From Vibrio penaeicida (GTDB lineage Bacteria; Pseudomonadota; Gammaproteobacteria; Enterobacterales; Vibrionaceae): DNA of 64,000 bases. Where the stretch lies: contig NZ_BFAQ01000047.1 of NCBI RefSeq assembly GCF_002933855.1, positions 86,691 through 150,690 of the forward strand, given 5' to 3'. The translations under genes and the position numbers were made by a program. Positions 49,942-58,952 of this stretch are shown piece after piece. Position 1 is the first letter of the stretch; every line of letters starts with the position of its first letter. Below the pieces are notes generated by a model. That model was not told where the DNA came from, did no database searches, and saw only the letters and a program-made list of their open reading frames with translations.

Positions 49942-52383
49942 TCACGCGACAAGGTTTTTATGTAACCGATGTAGCATATTATCAAGGAGTGTTTCTTTCA
50001 CTGGTTTCACTAACACGTCGTCGCACCCAGCGTTTATCATAGCCTCACGAGTGGTCGCGTAGGCATCTGCTGTACATCCTATGATGATTGACTGCCGACC
50101 CTTTATTTCTTGTGCTCGAATGAGCGTTGTTGCTTGTATTCCATCCATAATAGGCATGTGGTTGTCCATTAAGATAACTGGGTAAAAAGTTGTTTCAGTC
50201 AATTCGGTTGCTTCTTTACCAGTTGTAGCAAAATCGCAGTCAAAACCTCGTGCTTGAAGGAATTTTTTCATGATCAGGCTATTGACGCGGTTGTCTTCTA
50301 CAATGAGTACTTTTATGCCATGCGCTTGATATTCTTTGTGAGTATCTTTTATTTGGGTTTTATCGGAATAACCAACTTGTAGTTCAAAGCTGGCAACAAA
50401 TTGACTGCCGCTATTTGGTGTACTCGTTAACTCAATATTTCCGGACATGGTTTTACATATCTGAGTGGCGATTGCGAGCCCCAGCCCTGTTCCACCATAG
50501 TTCCTCGTTGTACTGCTTTCTGCTTGAATAAATGGGTTGAAGATTTCTATTTGTCGGCTTGGGTCGATGCCTATCCCCGTGTCCGATACCGAAATTTTTA
50601 GCGTAGGCTGCATAGTTTCTGGCTGGGTGTTTAAGTTTACTTCAACGGTAATACTGCCCTTATCAGTAAACTTAAGAGCATTACTGACTAAGTTAGTTAC
50701 AACTTGCCTTATTCTTCCCTTATCACCTAGCAGCCACACCGTATCGTCTATTGAATGCTGACACTTAAATTCGATAGACTTTTCATCGCAAAGTGGGGTG
50801 TACGTGGCTTCGATTTCTTTGATGAGCGCTAACAATGAGAAATTTTCTGGAGCTAACACCAATAAACCCGCCTCGATTTTTGAAAAGTCGAGTAAGTCAT
50901 TGAGTAGTGACATCATATGAGAACCAGAACCTTGTAGAGTGTCGAGGTACTCTTGTTGAGTCTCCGTGAGACCCGTTTTGTTTATGAGCTGTGCAATACC
51001 TAAAATACCGTTCATCGGAGTTCGTATTTCATGGCTTATACTCGCGAGAAAATGAGATTTTGCTGCGTTCGCTTTTTCTGCTTTGTCTCGTGCGTCTTCC
51101 AATGAAGCTTGCAGGCGCTGTTTCTCCGATATATCCCTTTCTACTGCAATAAATCCTTCTATCACGCCATGTTCATCCATGACTGGATTAATATCGATGT
51201 CTATCCAATAGGATTCACCTGATTTGTTGTAGTTAAGGATTTCTTCTCGTATACCATTATGGCTGTTTATTGCTTGTCGGATACGTCGCTTAGTATCTAC
51301 ATTGGTGTCTCGGCCTTGGAGTAAGCTCCCGGGTTTTTTTCCTATGACTTCTTCCGATTCATATTGCGTAAGATGAGTGAATGCGTTGTTTACCCATGTA
51401 ATCTTCCCATTTACATCCGTGATGATAACGACATCTTTAGCATACCTAGCCACTTTTGCTAACCGGCGCGATTCTTGTTCTTGAATCTTCAGTTGTTTAG
51501 AAGATTCCGCCAATTTTTGACGAGAGAGTGCAAGTTCTTCGAATGGCTGAACTAGCAGTTTTCGCCCAAATAAATAAGAGCCAATTAAACACACAACAAA
51601 CGCAATAAATGTCGTGCTTACAAGGTTATAAAGTAAAGTGCTTCGTTGTTGATTCTCAAAATCGGTATTAATGCCATACAGCAGCGTTAGACCAAACTGA
51701 TTAACCGGAACTTCGAAAACGCGCCATGGGAAGGCTTGTGACGGGCGAGGGTTTACGTTTGTTTCCAGTTGCTGAAGCGCAATCCAGCGCTGACCGTCTT
51801 TCGTTAGACCAGAAAAGAAGTCTTTACTTTTAAATTCAAACTCCACCATAAACACGCCTTCGACGGAGTTATTGTAAGTAATAGGGACATACATCCAGAA
51901 AAATTGCTTTTTGTTCTTTTGAACGAGAGAAACAATGAGTGAACCATTGTCGATAAGGATTTTATTAACATAATCCAAAGAAAGTTGATCGCGATACGAA
52001 AAGTCTATCTCGTTAAATACGAGATCACTTGCTATATCGAATAACGCGACTTTTATCGAATCATTGAAAATGCGTTCTTTCTTTATGTGGTCGAATATTT
52101 CTTGAGTGCTTACGGAGTTTCCCATGGCGGCATTGACCAAAGCCGGAGAAGAAGATAAATGCTTAAAGGCGGTTTCTCTATCTTGAATGTATTGCAAAAC
52201 GTGTCGTTTAGCTGATTCCTGTTCAAGTTTGGTGGCTTCTGACTGAATTGATGTCAGTGCGACTCTACTTTGATGATTAATTACCATACCGCCAATCCCT
52301 GCAAAAAGTGCGGCGACGATAGTAATGAACAGTATAAATAGTTGTCTTGCCGATAAAGACTTAAGCAAACGCAAACTCCTCAA
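49942..52383 (-). CDS. Hybrid sensor histidine kinase - response regulator
   Basis: An 813-residue inner-membrane sensor. Two membrane segments (about 13-35 and 255-278) flank a periplasmic sensor region. A PAS domain (about 305-420) precedes the HisKA dimerisation domain with phospho-acceptor His near 450 (SHEIRTPMNGI), the HATPase (about 545-670; DTGIGID, GGTGLGLAI) and a C-terminal receiver (about 690-810; phospho-Asp near 737 in MDNHMPIMDG). No output domain, so it must signal to another regulator. The frame opens with TTG at 52383; no ATG is near, so the exact start is uncertain. It follows a periplasmic binding-protein gene by 30 bp. Confidence 0.92.
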   Translation of the reverse strand: MRSLRLLKSLSARQLFILFITIVAALFAGIGGMVINHQSRVALTSIQSEATKLEQESAKRHVLQYIQDRETAFKHLSSSPALVNAAMGNSVSTQEIFDHIKKERIFNDSIKVALFDIASDLVFNEIDFSYRDQLSLDYVNKILIDNGSLIVSLVQKNKKQFFWMYVPITYNNSVEGVFMVEFEFKSKDFFSGLTKDGQRWIALQQLETNVNPRPSQAFPWRVFEVPVNQFGLTLLYGINTDFENQQRSTLLYNLVSTTFIAFVVCLIGSYLFGRKLLVQPFEELALSRQKLAESSKQLKIQEQESRRLAKVARYAKDVVIITDVNGKITWVNNAFTHLTQYESEEVIGKKPGSLLQGRDTNVDTKRRIRQAINSHNGIREEILNYNKSGESYWIDIDINPVMDEHGVIEGFIAVERDISEKQRLQASLEDARDKAEKANAAKSHFLASISHEIRTPMNGILGIAQLINKTGLTETQQEYLDTLQGSGSHMMSLLNDLLDFSKIEAGLLVLAPENFSLLALIKEIEATYTPLCDEKSIEFKCQHSIDDTVWLLGDKGRIRQVVTNLVSNALKFTDKGSITVEVNLNTQPETMQPTLKISVSDTGIGIDPSRQIEIFNPFIQAESSTTRNYGGTGLGLAIATQICKTMSGNIELTSTPNSGSQFVASFELQVGYSDKTQIKDTHKEYQAHGIKVLIVEDNRVNSLIMKKFLQARGFDCDFATTGKEATELTETTFYPVILMDNHMPIMDGIQATTLIRAQEIKGRQSIIIGCTADAYATTREAMINAGCDDVLVKPVKETLLDNMLHRLHKNLVA

Positions 52384-52413
52384 CTCACTTTAATGTTTCT
52401 TAATCACTTTATG

Positions 52414-53634
52414 TTATTGAATCACAGAAATGTTGTTTGTTTGATTGAACTTAGCCATGCACAAGTCTTCTAACCCCAGTGCCTCGTGGGCGTCTGGATT
52501 ATCCGTTGAAAACATACTGAATGGCTTATGGTAGGTTTTGACTAACCCCTTTATAGGCACGTCGATATTTTCGAGCGCTAAACGCAGCATGGAGCGGTTG
52601 GCTTCCATATCATCACCAAGTGATATTTGAGACAAAGCCTGAATCAAAACTTTAGATAAATCGTAGCCATGAATGAACCCAGTAGGTGCATTTATGTCGG
52701 TCGCAGATTGGATTTCTGAAGGGAATAATTGTTTTGCCTGTTCGAGTACGTTAGATGAAAACGCTGTCTGCGATGATGATAAGAATGAAAAGCACGTTTG
52801 AATAACGTAAAGGTTTAAACGAGAGCGAACGGTATGAGGGACTTTCTCTGCAAAATCGCCTCCTGTAATTCCCCAGTGACTCACAACTGGTAGCCTTTCT
52901 TCTAACGGAAATGAAGCCATTGCATTAACAAATTGAACACCTTCAGAAGCATTAGAAACCAATAAGATGCAATCAGCATTTGCTCGCCTTATTTCTCGAA
53001 TTTTAATTCGAGCGCCAGATTCATTGATTCCCCAGTTAAACCAAGTCACATTGGGTTCGGCTAACCCAAAGTTCTTTAAAGCAACCCTCATGTTTCTTTG
53101 GTTTGATTTTCCCCAAGGCGTTTCTTCCAATAATAGGTGAGGGGTTTTGCACTTTCTGTCTTTAACAGCAAAGCTTGCCATCCTTTCACCTGCTTTTTTG
53201 TCGTCTACCGAGAGCCTAAATACCCAGTTTTCTTTGCTCGGATAACGCGTAATGGGTGCACCAGCCGCCCAGGGTACAAGTATCAGTATTTTGTTTTTGT
53301 TTATGTACTCTCGGTATTTGATCAACGGTGGTGAATGTAATCCAGCAAACATGACCAATGCATTAGGATCGTTAAGATACTTCGCCATGTTTTTCTTGCT
53401 TCGGACAGAATTTCCCCTGTGATCGAGAACAACGAAATTAACTTCTCGCCCCTGAATGATATTGTTGACTTCATGGAATGCAGTTCTTACCCCTTGTTCA
53501 ATAGACCGAGCGGATTCAATAGAGTTGGATCGATCAGCATCCAGATAGATATTGATGGCAGAACTGCTGGCAAATGAAAAAATTGGTAAGAATACTATGG
53601 TGAAAAGACTAAATAACCTGATTAACGAATTCAT
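52414..53634 (-). CDS. Periplasmic ligand-binding protein (LivK/Peripla_BP_6 type) paired with the kinase
   Basis: A 406-residue protein with an N-terminal signal peptide ending FAS near residue 23 (a membrane-anchored start cannot be excluded). Two alpha/beta lobes are evident: INIYLDADRSNSIESARSIEQGVRTAF, NALVMFAGLHSPPL, LVPWAAGAPITR, and a C-terminal lobe. This type normally feeds branched-chain amino acid ABC transporters, but there is no permease here. Its gene leads directly into a hybrid kinase gene, so it most likely presents a ligand to that sensor, as LuxP does for LuxQ. Ligand unknown. Confidence 0.82.
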   Translation of the reverse strand: MNSLIRLFSLFTIVFLPIFSFASSSAINIYLDADRSNSIESARSIEQGVRTAFHEVNNIIQGREVNFVVLDHRGNSVRSKKNMAKYLNDPNALVMFAGLHSPPLIKYREYINKNKILILVPWAAGAPITRYPSKENWVFRLSVDDKKAGERMASFAVKDRKCKTPHLLLEETPWGKSNQRNMRVALKNFGLAEPNVTWFNWGINESGARIKIREIRRANADCILLVSNASEGVQFVNAMASFPLEERLPVVSHWGITGGDFAEKVPHTVRSRLNLYVIQTCFSFLSSSQTAFSSNVLEQAKQLFPSEIQSATDINAPTGFIHGYDLSKVLIQALSQISLGDDMEANRSMLRLALENIDVPIKGLVKTYHKPFSMFSTDNPDAHEALGLEDLCMAKFNQTNNISVIQ

Positions 53635-53749
53635 ATACCCAGAGCCTTATGTACATAAAAGTTTTCATTTTTCCTAGAGTATAGATGCTAATTTACTATC
53701 CATTTGGATATATACACTTGAATCAAACTCTGTCGGGGCACCATAAAAT

Positions 53750-53775
53750 AAAGCAGGTGCGCGAACACCTGCTTT
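53750..53775 (-). terminator. Terminator of the ABC importer operon
   Basis: AAAGCAGGTG (53750-53759) pairs with CACCTGCTTT (53766-53775); on the minus strand TTTATTTTA follows. Confidence 0.65.
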
Positions 53776-53868
53776 GTTGGGGAGATTGAACGTGGTCTAA
53801 CTGTATAAGTTCAGTTTAACCTTAGGGGGAGTCGTTCTTTAATTCAGAATATCGCTATTTTCGTTGTG

Positions 53869-54978
53869 CTATTTCATAAGGACTTTTTGCGTAAATTGTT
53901 TACTCATTTCTTTTGCGTAAATCGCGTTAAAGGGCTGAGTAGAGCGATTACGCATTTCTTGTGAGACGAGTGCTTGGCTCGCATCAGAGCTCGGGTGTTG
54001 TGGTGCAACCCCGAATTTTGCATTCAACGCAGTCTGCGTTTCTGCGCTGGTTAGCCAGTGCAAGAAAAGAACTGAAGCGGCTTTTCTTTGGCTATTTTTA
54101 GCAATAGCCGCAAAATTAGCACCACCCGACATGCCAAACTTCGGTATGTAGAACTTCAAGCGTGACGTGATCGCCCCACGTTTTTGTAACCCCGCAAGGT
54201 GATCTTCCCATGCTGGAGCAAGTACTATTTCACCATCGTTGATGCGTGTTAGGCTGTCTGCGTTGGAAGCGGTAATAACCATCTTGTCTTCATATTTATT
54301 GAACCAATCCCAAGTATTACTCCATTTCTGTGTAACCGATGAACTGAGTGTTTTGCCTTTGGGCTCACCCGAGTAATTTCTTATCGCTGCTTCAATAAAC
54401 CGACCACCTGAACCACCACCATTTGGATCATTCACGCCAAATGATTTTGAGTTGGCATCCATATATTGGCTTAGTTGATCAAAGCTTTGTGGTAAGTCTT
54501 GTTCGTCTATTCGCGAAGGATCGTACGCGATACCAGTTTGATTCCCCCAAAATGTGACTGCGTAACCCTTAGAGTCAAACCCTTCACTTTCTGTTTTAAG
54601 ATCTGCGATTTCAGGCAACAAATCTAACTTCATTAGCATTTTTTCTGGCGAAAATATTTTTATGTTAGATGCACCTAAAGCAATTACGTCTAGTTTTCCT
54701 TTTTCGCGCTTACTTTCGGCAATCAGTTTATTACGGTTTCCGTCTAACGTCCCTTCTGGGATACGAACTTTGATGCCATATTTAGCTTCAAAACCTTTTA
54801 CGAACTCGCGCCATCCTGGTTGCAGATACCATACCGCAAAACTTACGGTTCCTTCTTTCTTTGCTTGGCTCTCTATTTCTTTCCATGTCATCTTAGTGAC
54901 GTCGTAGGCTGATGCTGACGTCGCGACACAAGCCACCATGCTGGCTAGCAACGCTTTTAAGGGGGTAAATTTCAACAT
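53869..54978 (-). CDS. ABC importer substrate-binding protein (family 1)
   Basis: A 369-residue periplasmic binding protein with signal peptide about 1-24 (ending ASA). The pattern LKAEGTVSFAVWYLQPGWREFVKGFEAKYGIKV-like (residues about 41-70) and VIALGASNIKIFSPEK is that of binding proteins for polyamines, iron, thiamine or phosphoesters (PotD/AfuA/PhnS group). It stands third in direction of reading after the ATPase and permease genes, 14 bp after the permease. The ligand is not readable from sequence; the adjacent phosphodiesterase favours a phosphate ester. Confidence 0.82.
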   Translation of the reverse strand: MLKFTPLKALLASMVACVATSASAYDVTKMTWKEIESQAKKEGTVSFAVWYLQPGWREFVKGFEAKYGIKVRIPEGTLDGNRNKLIAESKREKGKLDVIALGASNIKIFSPEKMLMKLDLLPEIADLKTESEGFDSKGYAVTFWGNQTGIAYDPSRIDEQDLPQSFDQLSQYMDANSKSFGVNDPNGGGSGGRFIEAAIRNYSGEPKGKTLSSSVTQKWSNTWDWFNKYEDKMVITASNADSLTRINDGEIVLAPAWEDHLAGLQKRGAITSRLKFYIPKFGMSGGANFAAIAKNSQRKAASVLFLHWLTSAETQTALNAKFGVAPQHPSSDASQALVSQEMRNRSTQPFNAIYAKEMSKQFTQKVLMK

Positions 54979-54992
54979 AATTTCCTCGTTTA

Positions 54993-55823
54993 CTAAGCTT
55001 TGCCCGTAGATTGGGACAAATAATTTCCTTTTAAAAGTTGCTCAATGATGAGCATAAGTATGACGTTGGGAATCACTAGAAATAGTGACACCACCGCCGC
55101 ATCCGGACGGATGAATGAGTATCCCAGGAAGGAATACAAAATGGTTGGAACCGTAATAAAGTCGGGTGCTCCCAATACATAGGCCATATTGAATTCCTCA
55201 ATACTGATCACCAGACAAAAAATAAGCGATGCCAACATGCTTGGCTTCAGCATGGGCATAAAGGCATGACGAAATGTAGTAAAACGGCTTGCCCCCATAT
55301 CTGCACACGCATCGATAACATCTTGAGGTACGGCTCTAAATCCCGCGCTTAAAATACGAATAGCATAGGGCAGTGCTAGCACGGTATGTGCGATAACAAT
55401 GCTCACATAAGGTTCAGAAATACCAAGTTGTAGAAGCATTCCACTGAAGAAAATGGCCAATATCATAGAAGGCATAACCATTGGCAGTAATGTGAGGATC
55501 TCGGCAGTTTTCTTTCCTTTGAAATCCAGTCGTCCAAACGCATAAGCTGTCGGAGTAGCAAGGCAAACCGTGAGAAACGCAACGGCGGGAGCGACGGTGT
55601 AACTATTGATGAGCGCTTCTTCAAGAGACGTGGTTTCCCAAATCTCAGACCATCGGGCGAAAGACAAAACTTGCGGGAAAATATCGGGGAAACTCCAGGG
55701 ATGAGCTGGGTCGACGAGGGACCAAAGTACTGCCATTGCGAAAGGAATTCCGAGCCACAATACATTGACTACAATGAAAAACCCGATACTTAGATAGATG
55801 ACCCATTTGTTGTTTTTAGTCAT
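54993..55823 (-). CDS. ABC importer permease 2
   Basis: A 276-residue membrane protein with six hydrophobic segments and the BPD_transp EAA loop DACADMGASRFTTFRHAFMPMLKPS (residues about 175-200), which docks to the ATPase. It resembles PotC/ThiP-half proteins. The ATG overlaps the stop of permease 1 by one base (TAATG), a sign of coupled translation. Confidence 0.88.
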   Translation of the reverse strand: MTKNNKWVIYLSIGFFIVVNVLWLGIPFAMAVLWSLVDPAHPWSFPDIFPQVLSFARWSEIWETTSLEEALINSYTVAPAVAFLTVCLATPTAYAFGRLDFKGKKTAEILTLLPMVMPSMILAIFFSGMLLQLGISEPYVSIVIAHTVLALPYAIRILSAGFRAVPQDVIDACADMGASRFTTFRHAFMPMLKPSMLASLIFCLVISIEEFNMAYVLGAPDFITVPTILYSFLGYSFIRPDAAVVSLFLVIPNVILMLIIEQLLKGNYLSQSTGKA

Positions 55824-56692
55824 TACGAATCCCTCCCTTGAATGGTCGTAATAACGGAGCGAGTTTTAGTCGCGAATGGTTGCGTAACTAAAGTAATGAC
55901 AATCGCAGATATCACCGCAACAAGCATGATCACCATCGCAATAACAGCGGCTTTTTCCCATTCGTAGTATTGCGTGGCAGTGAAATTCATAAGCATAGAA
56001 AGAGAGTAAGCATTGCGAGAGCCTGCAATGGAGGCGAAGGCAAAATCTCCCAGTGCACCGATGAAAATCAAAATCAAAGAGGCTTGCAACGCAGGAATGG
56101 TGAGAGGGAAAATGATCTGTCTAAATTTTGCAAACCGAGATGCCCCTAAATCGTCTGCAGCATTAAGAATGTCACTCCGAATACTATTGACGGCACCACC
56201 CAATAAAATGAGTGCGAATGGGACGTTTTTCCAGATTTGCAATAGGATCACACTCCAACCAAACTTATCGTTTGTTAAGCGAAGCGGTTTATCGAGAAGC
56301 CCTAAAGCCATTAGCCCTTCATTAAAAATGCCATGATAAGAGATAACATTAATAAGCAAGAACGCGGCGACCAACCCTGGCACAAACATTGGAGCACGCA
56401 ACACCCCTATGAGTAGTGGTTTTGCGGGTAACGGCTTACTTAACCACATGGCAATGGGGTAGGCGATTATGATGGCGCCCAAACTGCCTAGTGTGGAAGT
56501 ACGCAACGAATAAGCGAGCGAACGCTGTAAAATTGGATCGGAGATCATCTCCTGCCAAAAAGTAAAGGTAAACGATGATTCACCTGTGAGGCTGACCATA
56601 CCAAAACTTTGAGCGATAACGGCATAGAGAGCACTGCCCATCAAGAACAGAATCACCCCTAAGCCTGGAATAAGAAGAACGTAGGCTTTCAC
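55823..56692 (-). CDS. ABC importer permease 1
   Basis: A 289-residue membrane protein with six helices and the EAA loop NAADDLGASRFAKFRQIIFPLTIPA (about 176-200). GTG start at 56692, preceded by the strong site GGAGGGGG, which itself overlaps the end of the ATPase gene; two bases separate the two genes. PotB-like. Confidence 0.88.
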   Translation of the reverse strand: MKAYVLLIPGLGVILFLMGSALYAVIAQSFGMVSLTGESSFTFTFWQEMISDPILQRSLAYSLRTSTLGSLGAIIIAYPIAMWLSKPLPAKPLLIGVLRAPMFVPGLVAAFLLINVISYHGIFNEGLMALGLLDKPLRLTNDKFGWSVILLQIWKNVPFALILLGGAVNSIRSDILNAADDLGASRFAKFRQIIFPLTIPALQASLILIFIGALGDFAFASIAGSRNAYSLSMLMNFTATQYYEWEKAAVIAMVIMLVAVISAIVITLVTQPFATKTRSVITTIQGRDS

Positions 56693-56694
56693 GG

Positions 56695-57756
56695 CTAGAC
56701 CCCCTCCAAAAAACGAATCGCGTTTCTTGGTAATTGAAACGAGACTTTATCGCCAGCTTTGCAGCTCATTTTTTGATGGAGCTGAATGCGAATTTTTTGA
56801 CCACAAGGCTCGTCCGCTGCTCGCCCGAATAAGTCAGTGACATTCCCAAGGAAAGCGAGATTCTCGACCTGGATTAGGAATTGATTTTCGTCGCCGTTAA
56901 GTGCTGCATGAGCCGATTCAGGACGCCAACAAACGTAAATGTTTTCTGAAATAGGCGCGGTGTCGGATTGGGTAATAAAGATGCCAAGTTCGCACTCGAC
57001 TCGGTATAAATTGGCGGTGTCAGTGTGAGAAACCTTGGCAGGTAGAATGTTTGCAGCTCCTATAAAATCGGCCACAAACCGGTTTTTAGGTTGATAGTAG
57101 ATTTGCTCAGGTGAGCCTATCTGTTCAATGCAGCCTTTATTCAGCACCACGATTTTGTCACTCATTGCCAATGCTTCAGCTTGATCGTGAGTCACATAAA
57201 CTGTTGTTAGGTTTTGTTCTTTCTGAAGCGATTTGATTTCGAATCGGACGCTTTCACGAAGCTTGGCGTCAAGGTTAGATAACGGTTCGTCAAATAGAAT
57301 CACATCTGGTCGCATGACCATTGCTCGTGCTAGAGCAACACGTTGTTGCTGACCGCCAGAAAGCTGGGATGGTAATTTATCCTTATGATCTTCTAGCCCG
57401 ACTTGAGCGATTGCCTCGGCTAACCTTGTGCGCTGCTCCTCTATCGGCATCTTCTTTTGAACCAACCCAAAGCAAATGTTGTGAGAAACACTTAAATGCG
57501 GAAAGAGAGCATAAGATTGAAAACACATTGCTGTGCTTCGTTTCTCGGGCGGTTGTTGATCGACTTGGTGTCCGTTGATATGAATTTCGCCAGAATCCAA
57601 AGGCAGAAATCCACCTATCATTTTTAGAAGGGTGGTTTTTCCGCATCCGCTTGGACCCAGAAGGGTAACAAACTCTCCGGCTTTTGCTTCAAATGAAATA
57701 TTGTCTGAAGCAACAAAGTCTCCAAACTTCTTAGTCACATCCTTAATTTGCAACAT
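56695..57756 (-). CDS. ABC importer ATPase
   Basis: A 353-residue ATP-binding subunit: Walker A GPSGCGKTT (about 34-42), signature LSGGQQQRVALARA, Walker B VILFDEPLSNLD and switch HDQAEALAMSDKI, then a C-terminal TOBE regulatory domain (about 280-350). It is first in the four-gene operon and resembles PotA/FbpC/AfuC. A 26-bp semi-palindrome ends 16 bp before its ATG. Confidence 0.93.
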   Translation of the reverse strand: MLQIKDVTKKFGDFVASDNISFEAKAGEFVTLLGPSGCGKTTLLKMIGGFLPLDSGEIHINGHQVDQQPPEKRSTAMCFQSYALFPHLSVSHNICFGLVQKKMPIEEQRTRLAEAIAQVGLEDHKDKLPSQLSGGQQQRVALARAMVMRPDVILFDEPLSNLDAKLRESVRFEIKSLQKEQNLTTVYVTHDQAEALAMSDKIVVLNKGCIEQIGSPEQIYYQPKNRFVADFIGAANILPAKVSHTDTANLYRVECELGIFITQSDTAPISENIYVCWRPESAHAALNGDENQFLIQVENLAFLGNVTDLFGRAADEPCGQKIRIQLHQKMSCKAGDKVSFQLPRNAIRFLEGV

Positions 57757-57771
57757 CGGCTTTTTTCTTCC

Positions 57772-57797
57772 TTATTAAACTTGCCTACAAAGAATAA
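57772..57797. promoter_or_regulatory. Candidate ROK operator, copy facing the ATPase gene
   Basis: A 26-bp semi-palindrome (TTATT...AATAA ends) with 22 of 26 bases identical to the copy at 57967-57992. Read toward the ATPase gene it ends AATAAGG, just before the ribosome-binding region. Confidence 0.65.
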
Positions 57798-57966
57798 TCC
57801 TAATCAATGATTCTCAAAAATATTGTGACGAGCTTCTAGTTATTGGATAAGTAAAGCCAGTTTTGTAAGCTGTAAATACATAAATATTTGAATAGTAAAT
57901 GGATAATATAATAATAAAATAATCAACAATAAGAGATTGAACATCACTCATAGATGGATTACAGTT

Positions 57967-57992
57967 TTATTAAACTTTTGTATAAAGAATAA
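57967..57992. promoter_or_regulatory. Candidate ROK operator, copy facing gdpD
   Basis: Same 26-bp element, ending 10 bp before the phosphodiesterase ATG and overlapping AATAAGG of its ribosome-binding site. TTATT/AATAA ends are reminiscent of NagC/Mlc sites. Confidence 0.65.
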
Positions 57993-58001
57993 GGTTGCTG
58001 T

Positions 58002-58832
58002 ATGTCATTTAATTTCCATGTGGCTCATTTGGGAAAGGTCCTCGTTAATAGTCATAGGGGGTATTGTCATGTTTATCCAGAAAATACACTTCCTGCATTT
58101 GAGGGAGCGTTGCAGGAAGGAACACATTCCATTGAGATAGATGTAGCGATGACCACAGACAATGAGATTGTTGTTATCCACGACCACAGTGTCGACCGCA
58201 CCTCTAACGGAACTGGGTATGTTGAGCAAATGAGTTTGTCTGATTTAAGCGCGCTCGATTTTGGTGGTTGGTTTCACCCATCGTTTGCAGGCACTAAAAT
58301 TCCGACGCTTAGAGAATGTTTAACTTGGGCAATGGATAGTGGGGTTGGATTGGTTGTTGAGGTGAAACAACGCAAGCGACATATGGAATTTATTCGCGAG
58401 CTAGATAAACTGCTAAATTCGTTACCCGGTAGCATCGAACACATTCAGCTTCTTTCGTTCGACCACGTTTTACTCAATATCGCTAAAAACGAGATAGAAA
58501 ACTTGAACATTCAAGTGGTGACGTTGGCACGTTACAATGATCAGCTTGCAGCGGTTAAGGCCTCTAATGCGGATTGCGTTTGTGTTGAGTATCCTCATGT
58601 TCATGTTGATGATCTACAGGCATATAAGGCCGCAGGATTGTGTGTCAGAATGTTTTTGCCAACAATGAGTAACGGTTTATCTCCTACTGAACATTTTAAT
58701 CGGCATTTTGGGTATGATGTTCATAATGAAATAATCGGTTGGTTACGTGACGGACTCATTGATATGATCAGCCACGACGATATAGCAATGCTGAAATCTT
58801 TGGTTTACGAAGCAGGGCTTGAACCCGTCTAA
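58002..58832 (+). CDS. Glycerophosphodiester phosphodiesterase
   Basis: A 276-residue GDPD-family enzyme that hydrolyses glycerophosphodiesters to glycerol 3-phosphate and an alcohol. Metal and catalytic residues are visible: His18-Arg19 (SHRGY), Glu27-Asn28 (ENTLPAF), Glu45 and Asp47 (EIDVAMTTD) and His60 (VVIHDHSVDRTSNG). No signal peptide, so it should act in the cytoplasm on imported substrate (UgpQ-like). AAGG lies seven bases upstream. It is divergent from the ABC importer and precedes the ROK gene by 120 bp. Confidence 0.93.
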   Translation: MSFNFHVAHLGKVLVNSHRGYCHVYPENTLPAFEGALQEGTHSIEIDVAMTTDNEIVVIHDHSVDRTSNGTGYVEQMSLSDLSALDFGGWFHPSFAGTKIPTLRECLTWAMDSGVGLVVEVKQRKRHMEFIRELDKLLNSLPGSIEHIQLLSFDHVLLNIAKNEIENLNIQVVTLARYNDQLAAVKASNADCVCVEYPHVHVDDLQAYKAAGLCVRMFLPTMSNGLSPTEHFNRHFGYDVHNEIIGWLRDGLIDMISHDDIAMLKSLVYEAGLEPV

Positions 58833-58952
58833 AATACCGAATGTTGATGATAGAAAATATAATTTAACCGCGAAAGGTCAACAGACTCTAGCTCAATAAG
58901 CTCATGTATTTTTTTAAAGTAAAAGCAGTATAAAGGGAAAAAGTATCGGAAC

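Noticed and set aside
57801..57816. Fur-like sequence (TGAGAATCATTGATTA on the minus strand) upstream of the ABC importer
   Set aside because: Only the left half fits the Fur consensus (10 of 14 fixed positions overall), and the adjoining GDPD and ROK genes argue against an iron transporter.
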